This document shows positions 9,197 through 20,913 of a stretch of DNA of 64,000 nt, in pieces. A program made the translations under genes and the position numbers. The notes beneath the pieces are model-generated. The model was not told where the DNA came from. It made no database searches and worked only from the letters and a program-made list of their open reading frames with translations. The DNA is from Cladorrhinum sp. PSN259 (lineage: Eukaryota > Ascomycota > Sordariomycetes > Sordariales > Podosporaceae), in NCBI GenBank assembly GCA_033725935.1, contig MU867110.1, forward strand, positions 124,001 through 188,000. The letters are read 5' to 3'. Position 1 is the first letter of the stretch; each line of letters begins with the position of its first letter.

Positions 9197-10238
9197 AGAG
9201 TGTCCACCAACCGAACTTATCAGTAAACTACGAACAAGAGATTTCGTGGAGGCAAAGGAGGTTCAGGGACCCCTGCCGTGTATATTGCATATCGGGGACG
9301 ACTGTAGAGGAGTGGAATAGAGCAAGAGCAGCATCACCTGGCGAAACCTGAGATTGGTTATAAAAAAAGCACGTCTTTTTCTTGGTTCCTTTTGCCCGGC
9401 TTGTGAGATTCGTGAGCTGTGTTAGGTCTGTGGTGTACTGTGACCTCCATTCGTTGACAGAGCTGTTGATAAGCATCGCCACATCAACAAATGACCTCAT
9501 TTGAAACGCAACCGCAGGTGCCAAAAGCACCATTGGTAAAGTACGAGCTACCTGCGGAGTGGTATTTTCCCCTCTCTCAGTGTTCAGTCAAGAAGGTTCC
9601 AATTAGAAACTTGGTCCTCTCTTGTAATTCTACTTAGCATGGAGTTTATGTATCGTTGTAGGGGTTGGAAAAGGTCGGTCTTTATGTAAGCAAATAAGCT
9701 CAAGTTTAACACAGTAAAAGTATACGGAAAACATTTCGACCTAGGTTAACGCCAGCTCAAGAAAAGGTCTTTGGGATGAACAAGACACAAACAGGAACAA
9801 TTGTTTTATGCATTTCTTCGGTCCCGGTTCTTTGTTATTTCCATCTCTTAGTTCAGCCGCTACAGTGGGCCAGTGACGACCCAGCGCGCCACTCTTTTAG
9901 ACGCCTGCTCTTCCCCTGTCGCCTGGACGCTTACATAGGCAAAGAAGTTACCCCACGATTTCCCCTCCAAAAACCCACGTCCCACTGCCACCTCAACTTT
10001 ATATCATATCAATCTGGACCGCTACCGTTTGTTACGATAAGCCTTCGAGTTCATCAAAAAAACGGATCTTTCCCCATTTCACCAACCACGAAGTTCTTTT
10101 TTCACTTTTTTTTTTTTGCTTGCCGAAGAAGAGACACGACAGTCATAATAAGAAACCGCATCGATCGTTCAGCACTGATAATACACGAACCTCATTACAC
10201 CAACATACAGTGACACAACCCTTTTTAAAGCGGCGGAT
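9197..10238. other. Intergenic and UBR1 upstream region
   Basis: This 1-kb spacer holds the QCR9 3' UTR and the UBR1 promoter and leader. Two open frames (9776-10213, and 10120-10443 overlapping the UBR1 start) would be upstream ORFs if transcription starts far enough upstream, but their content resembles no protein. A T-rich run occurs at about 10108-10117. Confidence 0.4.
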
Positions 10239-13200
10239 ATGGATGAATCCATGTCGACACAAGAGCAGCAGCTCTGCCAGCTTCTGCTGGAGCTGCCTGC
10301 TCGCCATAATAATCGCTACTCAGAAGCCGCCGCCCGACAGCTCATTACCGATCTGCTCTGGTCCATGGCAGGTGGACGACGAGACTATATGGAGATGTTC
10401 TTTCCGTCTGGTGGTCCAACACGAAACGGCACACTCAAAATGAAGGAAGCACAAGGAGCTGTCGAAGGAGCAGAATACACAGAGGCCGCCCGAGGAAAGG
10501 CATGCGGTCACATTTTTAGGCAAGGCGAAGCTTCATATGCATGCAGGACATGTAGCGCCGATGATACGTGCTGCTTGTGCAGCAAATGCTTCGACGCCAC
10601 CGATCACAGCGGCCATATGGTCAGAATCAACATATCACCAGGAAACAGCGGTTGTTGCGACTGTGGAGACCCGGAAGCGTGGAAGGTGCCCATGTTTTGC
10701 ACCATTCACTCGCATTGGGAGGGCGGTGACAAAGGCAAGGGTAAGGCAGGCTCAGGAGTCCCAGAGGACTTGCTCTCCAGTATCCGAATGACCATTAGCC
10801 GAGTCTTCGATTATATGTGTGATGTTATTTCGTGCTCCCCAGAGCAGCTTCGACAGAGCAAGACGGTGAAATCGATCGAACAAGATGAAAGGATGTCGAG
10901 ATTGTCATCCACATACTGTGGTGGCGACACGGAACCACCCTCGGATTACTGCGTGCTCCTATGGAACGATGAGAAGCACACCGTCACTGATGTCCAGGAG
11001 CAAGTGGCAAGAGCATGCAGCGTATCGATGGGCACTGGCCTTGCGAAAGCTTATGAGACTGACGGCATCGGAAGGAGTCTTCTGATGTACGATAAGAGCA
11101 TAGAGAAGCTCATCGAAGTTGCCGGCGTTCTTGAAAGAATCAGAGTCACCGTCACAATTCGATCAGCTCGCGACACCTTCAGAGAAGAGATGGTCGGCAC
11201 CATGATAGAGTGGCTCATGGACATCTCGGGCTGCAGTGTGGGCCAAGACAATCAAATCTTACGTCAAATCGTCTGCGAGGAGATGCTCAAGCCGTGGCGA
11301 AAGGGCAGCCCCGCTACACATGCAAACGTTGGCCACGATGGCATGGACGACGAAGACCTTATCGACCGCCAAGATGAAGAACCCGATGCTTTTTATTTAC
11401 ACCAAAGCAGAATACTCCTTCAGGCACGTGCGGCCGCCCGTGCGGGTGGAACAATGGCATTTGACGATTCCGATGATGACGAAAATGACGACGGGGATGA
11501 GGGAGATGATGAAGACTTTGAGCACACGCCAGGTAGCGACATGGAAGAAGATGGCGATGATGGTGATGACGATGTCATGATGCTTGATGCAGAGGTTGAT
11601 GGCGACGCGATATTGCCAGACCGCAGTGATCATCCTATGCAAGACTGGCAACGCGATGACGCATTGGAGGAAGGTGAGGCAACTGAAGCCGGGTATCCTC
11701 CACCGCCACCGCCGCCTCCACCGCCAGTTGCTGGACCTGCCCCGCGGGTTGGCCGAGATCGAGAACTGACACCGTCCGATTCGGATACCGCAGAGCCTGC
11801 TGGCCTGGCCGCCGTGTTCAGAAAGCCTCATCTGGAAATACCGAAGACACCGGGCCAAGGGAAAGGAAAAGAGCGAGGAGTACCTGGCAACTACTGGCTC
11901 ATCACGCCCTCGGGATATGCCGAGCAGGAGGATGTTCCCGTCGCCGAAGATCTCTTTGAGCGCGTGCGTCTTGACTGGATGATTCTCTTTGACCTTAGAA
12001 TGTGGAAGAAAGCCCGAAACGACCTTCGATCCTTGTACATCTCGACGGTGGTCACCATTCCTGAGTTAAAACGAGTCTTGGGTCTCCGTTTTGCCGGTCT
12101 TTATACCACACTGGCTCAGCTATATCTCATTGGCGATCGAGAGCCGGACCACTCCATCATCAATCTTTCACTGCAGATGTTGACCACGCCTTCCATCACG
12201 GCTGAGATTGTGGAACGGGGAAATTTTCTTACCAGTCTCATGGCTATTCTATACACCTTTTTGACTACGCGTCAGGTCGGACACCCTTGGGATGTAGACG
12301 CGGATGCCGTATTGGCCTTTGACTCTGGTTCCGTCACCAATCGGAGAATGTATCACTTTTTCCTGGATCTGAAGTACCTCTTTGGCTCTCCGCATGTTCA
12401 AGAGCGCCTGAGGACTGAGGAGCGGTACCAGATGCAGTTCATGGATCTCGTCAAGCTTCACCAGGGAATCTGCCCCAATTTGCGGGCTGTAGGTGAGCAT
12501 GTTGAATATGAGACTGACAGCTGGATAAGTGCCTCGCTTGTGACCCGCGAGATCAATAGGCTTTGCAGACAATTTGCCGAATCATTCCGCAACCTCAAGG
12601 ACGCAGACGCGGTATACGTCGAGAGAGCGATCAGATTAGCAGCTAAGAACGTCATTCTCAACTCTATCGGGTGTGAGCGAAGCAGATTTAACCAGTCAGA
12701 AATTAAGGATGAAGTACGCTTCAAGACGCTCGGCGACTTTGAGTTCGAAGGGGCCAGCCGTACATTCGACGTGATCAAGTTTGTTGTCGAAGAACAGCCC
12801 ATCAGTTTCCACCACGCGCTCCACTACATTCTATCGTGGTTGATAGAATGTGGAAAGACGATGCCTATTGAGCAAATGAAAGCCCTCCTTAGCTTTGACA
12901 GGCGGGACCTCAACTCGAAGCCCCGGTCCATGGGAATCAAGACCATGCTGAGGGGTGGCCGCGAGTACAAGGCCGAAGATTTCATGCTTGCCGCCTTTGA
13001 TTATCCTCTGAGGGTGTGCGCATGGCTAGCACAGATGAAGGCCGGTATGTGGGTTAGGAACGGCTTGAGTCTACGCCATCAGGCCGGTACCTACAGGGGC
13101 GTCAGTCAGAGGGATGTCTCGCATCACCGGGACATATTCCTTTTGCAGACAGCGCTCGTGATTTGTGATCCTAGCCGTGTGCTCGCCTCCATTGTCGACC

Positions 13201-16200
13201 GGTTCGGCATGGAGAAGTGGGTCAAAGGTATCTTTGAGCAAAAGACGAAGGCCCAGGATGATGCTCAACATCTTGACGTGGTGGAGGATATGATCTATCT
13301 TCTTATAGTCCTTCTGAGTGACAGGACGTCCCTCACTCGAAACGATGAGGAACAAACACCCCAAATAGCGTCGATGCGTCGCGATCTCACACACGTTCTA
13401 TGCTTTAAGCCACTGTCATTCTCTGAAATCTGCGTCAAGCTCCCGGATAAGTTCCAGGAGCAGGAGGACTTCCATAAAGTTCTGGATGAGATGACAATCT
13501 TCAAATCCCCTGAAGGCTTGTCCGACGTTGGCACCTTTGAACTGAAGCCAGAGTTTATCGAGGACGTTGACCCCTATATAGCCCATTACAACAAGAACCA
13601 GCGGGAGGAATCCGAGATGGCATGGCGAAAGTGGATGGCCAAGAAGACCGGGAAACCGATCGAAGATACTGTTTACGAACCCAAGCTGCGGCCCATTCCT
13701 TCGGGTGTCTTCTCAGGCCTCGCTCGCTTTACCGACGCTGGCATGTTTGCGCAGATCATCTACTACTCGCTGCTTTATACTCTGGTGTATGCAAGATGGA
13801 CCCCTGCTGTCCCGGCTACTCGAGTAGAAAGCTTCCTCCAGGTTGTCCTGCATCTGATCATTATCGCCATTGCTGAGGACAACTCATCCGATGACGATCC
13901 GTCAGAGCATCCCTCCTTCGTCACCACGTCGCTTTTCCAGAAAGCGCTCGCTAACTTCATGCCTGATGCGCCTACCGCAAAGACGATCGCCGCATTACTG
14001 AACCTGATGTCTACAAAAGATGAGTTCAAGGCGTGCCATCCCAAGATTATCGCCATTTTACGCAAAATGCAGCAGAAGCGCCCCGTCTCTTTTGAGCGCG
14101 CCTTTGAGCAACTTGGCTTGTCTGTGGATTGCATCAGTACCGCGTCCCCCGCCGCAACCCAGGCCGATGAAGAAAGGGAACTCAAAAAGCGTGCCGCGCT
14201 CGACCGGCAAGCTCGGGTCATGGCCCAATTCCAGGCGCAACAGAAGACTTTTATGGAGAACCAGGGTGATATCAACTGGGGTGAGGTGGATGATCTCGAG
14301 GATGATGAAGATATTCCCCCAGCAGAAGAGCACAAGAATTTCTGGAAGTATCCCGCAGGTACTTGTATCCTTTGTCAAGAGGAGACGGATGACCGCAGGC
14401 TTTATGGCACTTTCGCCTACCTGACACAGAGCAACATTCTTAGACAAACTGACCTCCAAGATCCCGACTTTGTCCGGGAGGCTTTCAACACACCTGATAA
14501 TCTTGACCGCTCGGCTGAGGATATACGACCTTTTGGAGTTTCCGGGGAGAACCGCCAGGTCGTCCGAAAGATCAACCAGGCGGGCGAGGTCTTCGAAGCT
14601 GAACGTCAGGTCATTGGCAAGGGATTTCCTGCGAACCTGTCTCGGCCTGGCCCAGTATCAACGGGATGTGGCCACATTATGCACTATAGCTGTTTCGAGG
14701 CCTACTTCGATGCGACAATACGCCGGCACAATCAGCAAATCGCACGGCATCCTCCAGAGAATACCAACATGTTGGAGTTTGTTTGCCCACTGTGCAAGGC
14801 CCTGGGCAACGCATTCCTCCCGATAATTTGGAAGGGTCAAGAAGAGTCCTATCCTGGGCCACTGGTGGCACCTACACCCTTCACCTCTTTCCTGGATACA
14901 CAGCTTCACTCTGCATATTACGCTTTGGGTGGGAACCGACCTCCAGACCAAGTCCAAAACTCGTTTGCCGCTTATACGCATGAGCACTTGGTCAACAGCC
15001 TCGCCGAAAAGTCGGCTCAACTCCTAGACGATGCATGGGTTGATGTGGGTGCTCAATCATTGTCAAGTGGGACACCATATAGTGACTCCTTTTCGATTGT
15101 TTCAGTCCCTGATTCGGGTAGCCGGGGCAACACTCCTGATCCTGCGAGCTCAGTTCGGGAGCTGGTTACTGTCTACCGTCGCCTCAGAGACACTTTTCTC
15201 AAGAACAATATTCATTCACGGCATCCCCTTCACGATTCTTTAGAAGCAACCCGCAACAAACTTGAAAGCCCCGATCAGAGCGCCAATGAGCTATCTGGAA
15301 GCGACTTGTTGGCAAAGTCTGTAGGATTCTCTATCTCGGCGGTGGAAATCCAGCAGCGTGGCGTCGAGGCTGAATATGGAATGACTTTCCTTGAGAGAAT
15401 CCCCGATCAGGTACTCACTCAGCTTCGCATTCTCAGCGAGACAGCAACGTCCTACATCGCGGTCGGGGGCTTGCGAGAAGCCGGGGCGAATAGGATCGAC
15501 ACCGAGTATCGCCTGGATAGTGAGCGCCAGCACTGCCAGCTCTTTATGACGCAGTATCTCGGCTTAGAGACCGACAACTGCACATCTCCACTCAAAGAGT
15601 ATCCTGCGCTGCTAAGCCTGGACCCATTTATATTCCTCTGTGAAAGCGTATTCGGGGTGGCTCAAGCACAAAATTTGGATATTGCTCACATGGTCCGCCT
15701 TTGTTATCTGGCCGAGATCGTCAAGGTTGTCTACAACTTGGGGCGCAATTTGCCTGTCACCACCTGGATGGGGGGCATCTACATGAACCAAACTGAGCAG
15801 AACGTTGACCTCTCCAGATTTGCTGCGTTCTGTGGACAGATTTGCAACATGGATCTTCAAGCCATCAATATAATGCCGATAGTCGGCGCGGAAGCTGAGA
15901 ACAAGGGTTTCAATCAGCCTGGTATGGATAGCATTCAGGCCTGGTATCAGCTCGCTCGCAAGTATGCCCTGACTTTCCTACGAAAGTGTATCATACTGCT
16001 GCATGTCAAATTCGGCGTCGATTTCAACAGCCGCCCTTCGCCCGCGCCGGAGCAACCTGAGCTTGAGCGTCTGACGGAGATGTTGAAACTTCCTTCTTTC
16101 GATGAGATGCTCACGTCTCTTACAGCCGAAGGCCCTCAGTATGGCTGGCCGGTTGACACACCTCGCTTGGTTGAGGGATGGATGCATCACCAAGCCAACC

Positions 16201-16851
16201 AGCTATATAAGATGAGCCTGATGAAGGGAATGGAGGAAAATATGATCGAGGAGGAGAAACTAATCAGGTTACTGCCTCCTTCGGCTGCGCTCTCGCATCC
16301 AGGCATTTTTGAGCTTGTGGGTCTGCCAAAGAACTATGACACGTTGATTGAGGAGTGCACGAAGCGACGGTGTCCTACGAAGGGCAAGGATATTACTGAT
16401 CCAATCATTTGTTTGTTCTGCGGTGACATTTTCTGTGGTCAAGCAGTCTGCTGCGCGGCGGAGATCAAGGATGGGAGACACAAGGTGTTGAGGATTGGCG
16501 GTGCGCAGCAGCACGTGCTCAAGTAAGTTTTTGCCATTAACCCTTTTGAGGGGGGTCCTTTTACTTACTGTGGTTTGAAATAGGTGTCAAAAGAATATTG
16601 GCCTCTTCATCAATATCCGCAAATGTTGTGTCGTCTACCTGTCTCGAACCTCAGGGAGCTTTAGTCACGCACCTTATATTGATCGGTACGGCGAGGTGGA
16701 TATGGGCCTTCGCTACGGAAGACAGCTGCATTTGCATCAGAAGCGCTACGATTCGATGCTGAGGAACTTATGGTTGGGCCATGGGGTGCCAAGTTTCATT
16801 GCGAGAAAGTTAGAGGCAGATATAAATAATGGTGGGTGGGACACTATCTAA
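10239..16851 (+). CDS. UBR1: Ubr1-type E3 ubiquitin ligase (N-recognin)
   Basis: Two exons (10239-16522 and 16584-16851) around a 61-bp GTAAGT...TAG intron give 2183 aa, at the upper end of the family. The UBR box (about 88-157) is rich in Cys/His: CGHIFRQG, CRTCSADDTCCLCSKCF, SGCCDCGDPEAWK. A ClpS-like N-domain follows (about 233-320, with DYCVLLWNDEKHT). Next come an acidic stretch (about 405-455) and a ten-proline run (about 488). The RING-type zinc domain spans about 1377-1520 (CILCQEET, TGCGHIMHYSCFEAYF, CPLCKALGN). The C-terminal autoinhibitory cap contains CLFCGDIFCGQAVCC and, in exon 2, CCVVYLSRTSGSFSHAPYID. Ubr1 recognises N-degrons (UBR box for basic, ClpS-like site for bulky hydrophobic N-termini) and polyubiquitinates them with Rad6. 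Exon 2 supplies the family's usual ending HQKRYDSMLRNLWLGHGVPS. Confidence 0.96.
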
Positions 16852-17561
16852 AGGAGCTAAAGCTGGGGATGGAAATGGAAATGGAATGTGATGATTATAC
16901 GAATCACTTTAAGCTGGCTGCTTTCGGATCTCCTTTGGTTGTTGGCGAAAGGGGAAAGGTTGAGAATGGGTAGGTTTGGAATGTTTTGTGACAATACGAT
17001 AGGGTTTATTCAACTTTTTCTTGGAAGAGGGACATGAGAAATGAGAAATGGATATCTAAACGTGTTTTACCCTTTATATGTGTATATATCAGGCCTTCAT
17101 ACGTACCGGTACTTGTGTTTTGGGTGAACTGGTTTCTAGAAAGTAGCATAATCGGCAGTGATGTCAAGGAAGTTAAAAGGACGGGATTACAAGCACTGTT
17201 GAGGTGGTGGACAAGAAAGATTTGTATTTTCTTTGTTACCAAAGTTGGGAAAAGGCGTCGTAGCTAGGGATGTTCAAGCGAGGCCTAAATTCGAGATAGA
17301 AAGTTCCGGCCCATCCTCCGCTTCAAGCCGGCGTCATACAATAAATAGCTCTCCAACCCCAAGTTAACACCTGATCTAGTGTAAATCTTCCCTCCCCACT
17401 TTCAACGTCCAAGCTTTATATATGTAACAACCAATTCTGCGCTTTTCAGCATTTCAACTTCAAACACATTAAATTTAGTTGCCGTCTGGTTTTTCTCCTC
17501 TTATCGTATACTCTAATCCAGTCTAAAATCAATCAACCAACTCGCTTTCACGATTTAAATT
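16852..17561. other. Tandem intergenic region UBR1-DUF1772 gene
   Basis: This 710-bp spacer is AT-rich towards the right. Pyrimidine-rich leader-like sequence (about 17440-17520) lies before the next ATG. No gene was recognised. Confidence 0.5.
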
Positions 17562-18083
17562 ATGTCATCCAACAATAACAAAGACCAAGGCCTCCAAGCC
17601 CTCAGGGCCTCGACACTCCTCCTCTCAGGTCTCGCCTCGGGCATCTCCCTGTCGTACTCGGCCCTGCTCGTGCCCCGCCTGCTCGAGGCGCCGGTGCCCG
17701 TGATGCTCAAGCAGTGGCGATCCGCGTACGCGCAAGGAAAAAAGCTCGTCCCGCTGCTCTCGGTCTTCACGTCGCTGGGGTACTGGTACCTCGCCGCAAA
17801 GAGTAATAAGTTTTCTTCTCACAGCAACAGCAATAAGCTGTTTGGAACGGCGGGGGCGCTGACGTTTGGGATCGTGCCGTACACGCTTGCTTGGATGTGG
17901 GGGGTCAATAAGGAGCTGACGAGGAGGGAGAAGGAGGTTAGTGCGATGCAGGCGGAGGAGTTGACGGCCGAGAGCGAAAGGAGCAGCAAGCAGCTGGTTG
18001 ATTGGTGGGGGGTGTTGAATCTGGGGAGGAGCGGGATGATGATTTTGGGGTTTGGGTTGGGGTTGGCTGGGGTTTTTATTTGA
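17562..18083 (+). CDS. DUF1772 / anthrone-oxygenase-like membrane protein
   Basis: Single exon, 173 aa. Four hydrophobic segments are visible: about 16-40 (STLLLSGLASGISLSYSALL), about 65-80 (LSVFTSLGYWYLA), about 93-112 (LFGTAGALTFGIVPYTLAWM) and about 153-172 (GRSGMMILGFGLGLAGVFI). The pattern GxxxSxSxxxxPxLL, KQWRSAYAQGK, PYTLAWM and a final WWGVLNLGRS is that of DUF1772. The family includes anthrone oxygenases of polyketide pathways, but most members stand alone and are uncharacterised. There is no polyketide synthase nearby, so a general membrane protein is the safer call. A polar insert (SNKFSSHSNSNK) lies between helices 2 and 3. Confidence 0.8.
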   Translation: MSSNNNKDQGLQALRASTLLLSGLASGISLSYSALLVPRLLEAPVPVMLKQWRSAYAQGKKLVPLLSVFTSLGYWYLAAKSNKFSSHSNSNKLFGTAGALTFGIVPYTLAWMWGVNKELTRREKEVSAMQAEELTAESERSSKQLVDWWGVLNLGRSGMMILGFGLGLAGVFI

Positions 18084-18530
18084 GGGGAAAAAAAATTGTG
18101 ATGTGATATGATAAGAACGTTAAACTGGAAGTGAGGAAGGGCGACCGGTCAGGTAGTAAGCAAGGTTGAGTCATTGGATAACAACAACAATAATAATAAT
18201 AATATGGTAGGAATGATGGAGAGTGAATGACATGACTGGTTGGATGTTTTATGTTTTGGGGTTATTTTTGTAAGAATAGAATGACGACGGAGAGAATACT
18301 GGGCATCACCACTTTTCTTCATCAATGGGACTGGCTTGATAATGAAAGAGTTGGAATAATGAGTTATATAAAATATTTGAAACAGCACACACACGTATTT
18401 AAACAATTATCTACTGCCATTTAACTACATCAATCAACTCCCTTCGTTTTATACCACTGGCCACTTTTATTTTATTTCATTCCTACTAACACATCCCAGT
18501 AGGCTGATCAAGTTCCTCCTGAGACCTCCC
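18084..18530. other. Convergent 3' intergenic region
   Basis: Short AT-rich region between the DUF1772 gene (+) and the GFA gene (-). It contains a small AAT-type repeat (about 18181-18204). Nothing else is seen. Confidence 0.5.
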
Positions 18531-19401
18531 CTAATTCCTAGTTAGCACCTGGTCGCACTGCTCTACCTCCGCATCCGTATCCTTCTTCAGATCGGTGCAA
18601 GACGGGCCCGAAGACAGCTTCATTTCCTCCCAACCAAGAAGAAAAAAAATAAATAAGCAAGGAACTAATGAGAAGGGAAAAGGGGGACAGTAACATACAT
18701 AATCAGTCCACTCCGATCCCTCGGAATGAGTCTCTGACCCCTCGGGGATGGGCACCATGGCACTCTTAGTCCTACTTGTGCATTAGTACTTCCCTACGAG
18801 GTGACGAGGGGGGGAGTAAAGAAAACAAACCAAATATGAATAGCACTCTTCCAATCCAAACCCTCGATACATCCTCCTTTCACCGAAACAATGTTTTTAC
18901 CCTGTTTTGTTTTGAAAAAAATAATAATCTCTAGATTAGTACTCTTGCATCATCATCACTGAAACCAAGTGAGTAAAAAAACAAAAAGGAATAAATCAAG
19001 ACGGAAAGAAAAAGAACTAACAGGAGTAAAATGTATCAACCTAGTCCCGCAGCGCTTACAAAAGTAACAATAAAGCGTCTGTCCGTCCGCCGTCGGCCTG
19101 GTATAACAGCTGAGCAACTCTGCAGCCGGTAAGGGGAACCGGGGGAAAATAGCGGAGGTCCCGAACGCTGAGGATGTTTGCCGCTGGCAGGCTACACAGT
19201 GGCAGATGTAGAGGGCCAGAGGTTTCGGAAGAGGGGTCTTGAATTGTACGGCTTCACATTGGCAGGATGCGTTCTGTTTTTGTTTTTTGTTTAGTGTGTT
19301 AGTTTAGTGTTGCATTGTATAAGGTAGAAGGGTGGACCGAGATTCTGGTGTGGGAGATGAAAAGGGGGGAGTGGTAGCTAGGTGGGGGATAAGCGTACCA
19401 T
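18531..19401 (-). CDS. GFA / CENP-V domain zinc protein (glutathione-dependent formaldehyde-activating enzyme-like)
   Basis: Assembled from five exons: 19401-19399 (ATG only), 19273-19022, 18901-18831, 18771-18699 and 18626-18531, giving 164 aa. Zinc ligands of the GFA fold are all present: CQC (C5, C7), CHCVAC (C25, C27, C30) and CYFCKRCGTR (C73, C76). SSAFGTSAIFP and KGGCIEGLDWKSAIHIWTKS are also typical. Family knowledge: the founding bacterial enzyme joins glutathione to formaldehyde; most fungal paralogs have no known substrate. Donors are GTACGC, GTTAGT, GTTTGT and GTATGT. The first intron carries a CTAAC branch site. The start exon is the weakest part: an ATG at about 19483 opens a frame that stops after 13 codons, so the ATG|GTACGC choice is inferred from frame and family. 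The last intron is 72 bp without a stop and could be retained. Confidence 0.8.
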
Positions 19402-20913
19402 CTTGTCTCGTGTGTATATCTTCCAACTAGGACAACTGTATCATGGATTCGAGGACGTCGTCTGGCATGTGTAAATATCGTTCTTTTCTTTTATAAGTGA
19501 TCAACAAAGGGTTGTTCGTAAGCGAATGAATTGTTGTTTTGTCGGTTCAGATCGGCTTCCAGCGGATTTGCTTCATCCAAACTCCGAGCCGCGTGTGTGC
19601 GTGTGTGCACCGATGACCGGAGCGATCTACTCGGATGTGAGATATGAGAAGATGTAAGTCACTGCTTAACCGGCGAGATCATTCGAGGTTATTGCGGGGT
19701 TGCTTTGTTCAATTGGTTGTTTGAAGGACCAAGGGGGTGAACCGATTGGCTTGAGATTGCTCCTCAATTGCAACTGAGAGCGTATACAGCTGTTGGTTGG
19801 TGAAGTTATCAAAGGAAACGTAGAATCCTCAGGCAACAGGGCCAGAAGAGCCGGCTTTTATCTCTGTCTGTCTGCTGCCCTGTCACCCTGCTCTCACTGA
19901 TGCATGCAGTCATACCGTTGAATATCGTGGGGGAGCAAGGCACACCGTGACTCACCAATGCCATTCAAATCGCGAAGTCACATGATATCGTTCCTGTCTC
20001 TATTTCCGTTACTTCATTTGGATATTTTACTCGTTGAGTCAAATTAGGTGGTGAAGACTCATCAGAGTGGGTTTCCATGGTGTCGAGAACCTCTAGTTAC
20101 AGATTAGTTTTGAAGGATTGACGAGGTAGCATTCCTTTAACCAAATGAAGATGCTTGATATTGATACAGACCACATTTCTCGTCTTGGACAGATTCGATA
20201 CTTGGCGAACCCGTGCAAATAAGTGAATCATCTCTCCTCCTCACTCATCCAGAAATTACCTAGAGTCATTTGAGATCCGGCCACCACCAACGAGAGAGAG
20301 ACCACACACCACTCCACATACGCCTCTCTGCTTTTAAACCCAAGAAAAGTAGATTTTGTGTCTCTCTTTTAAATCTACACAACCGACAAAAAAAATCCAC
20401 AACACCGAGCCTAACATGAATATTCCAAAAGGAAAAAAGACCAGCTTCTCATGAACTGCATGTGCCAAGTTCCATGGAATGAAGACTTTGAAACCCTTTC
20501 CTTCTCTACTACACACACACACACACACCCGACAACTCCGCGAGCGCCCCCATTGAAACCCACCGATCTTACACCTTTTCCCCTTGCGATGGAAATAACA
20601 CTCACTACCTTTACAGTAAGATGACGAACCAGCCAACCAATCACCAGCACTTAACCAAACCCAAGCAAAAGCTTTTTGGTATGTACATGCAAGATAGTAA
20701 GCACACAAAGAAAGGAGGAGAGCAAAAAGAAAGAGTAAAAAAGTGGTATCAATACTCCTTTTCCTCCTCCTCTTCCTTATCTTCCTCGCCAACAATCGAA
20801 CAAGACCTCCTTCCATGACGAAAACACGTCCCGCTGAGAGTCCTCATGAGATTATCATCACTATCAGCCGCAAAACACCACAAACGCCTTGTCGTCCCGT
20901 GGCCGCCGCCCCT
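19402..20913. other. Intergenic region upstream of the GFA gene
   Basis: This 1.5-kb stretch lies between the 5' end of the GFA gene and the 3' end of the creB-like gene, both on the minus strand. It contains an (AC)n run at about 20511-20527. A 160-codon minus-strand frame at 20334-20816 has hydrophobic patches but no family resemblance and probably is 3' UTR of the creB-like gene. Confidence 0.4.
20511..20527. repeat. (AC)n microsatellite
   Basis: About eight AC units in a row within non-coding DNA downstream of the creB-like gene. Confidence 0.8.

Noticed and set aside
17562..18083. Anthrone oxygenase of a secondary-metabolite cluster
   Set aside because: No polyketide synthase, tailoring enzyme or cluster regulator is nearby; a stand-alone DUF1772 protein is more likely.
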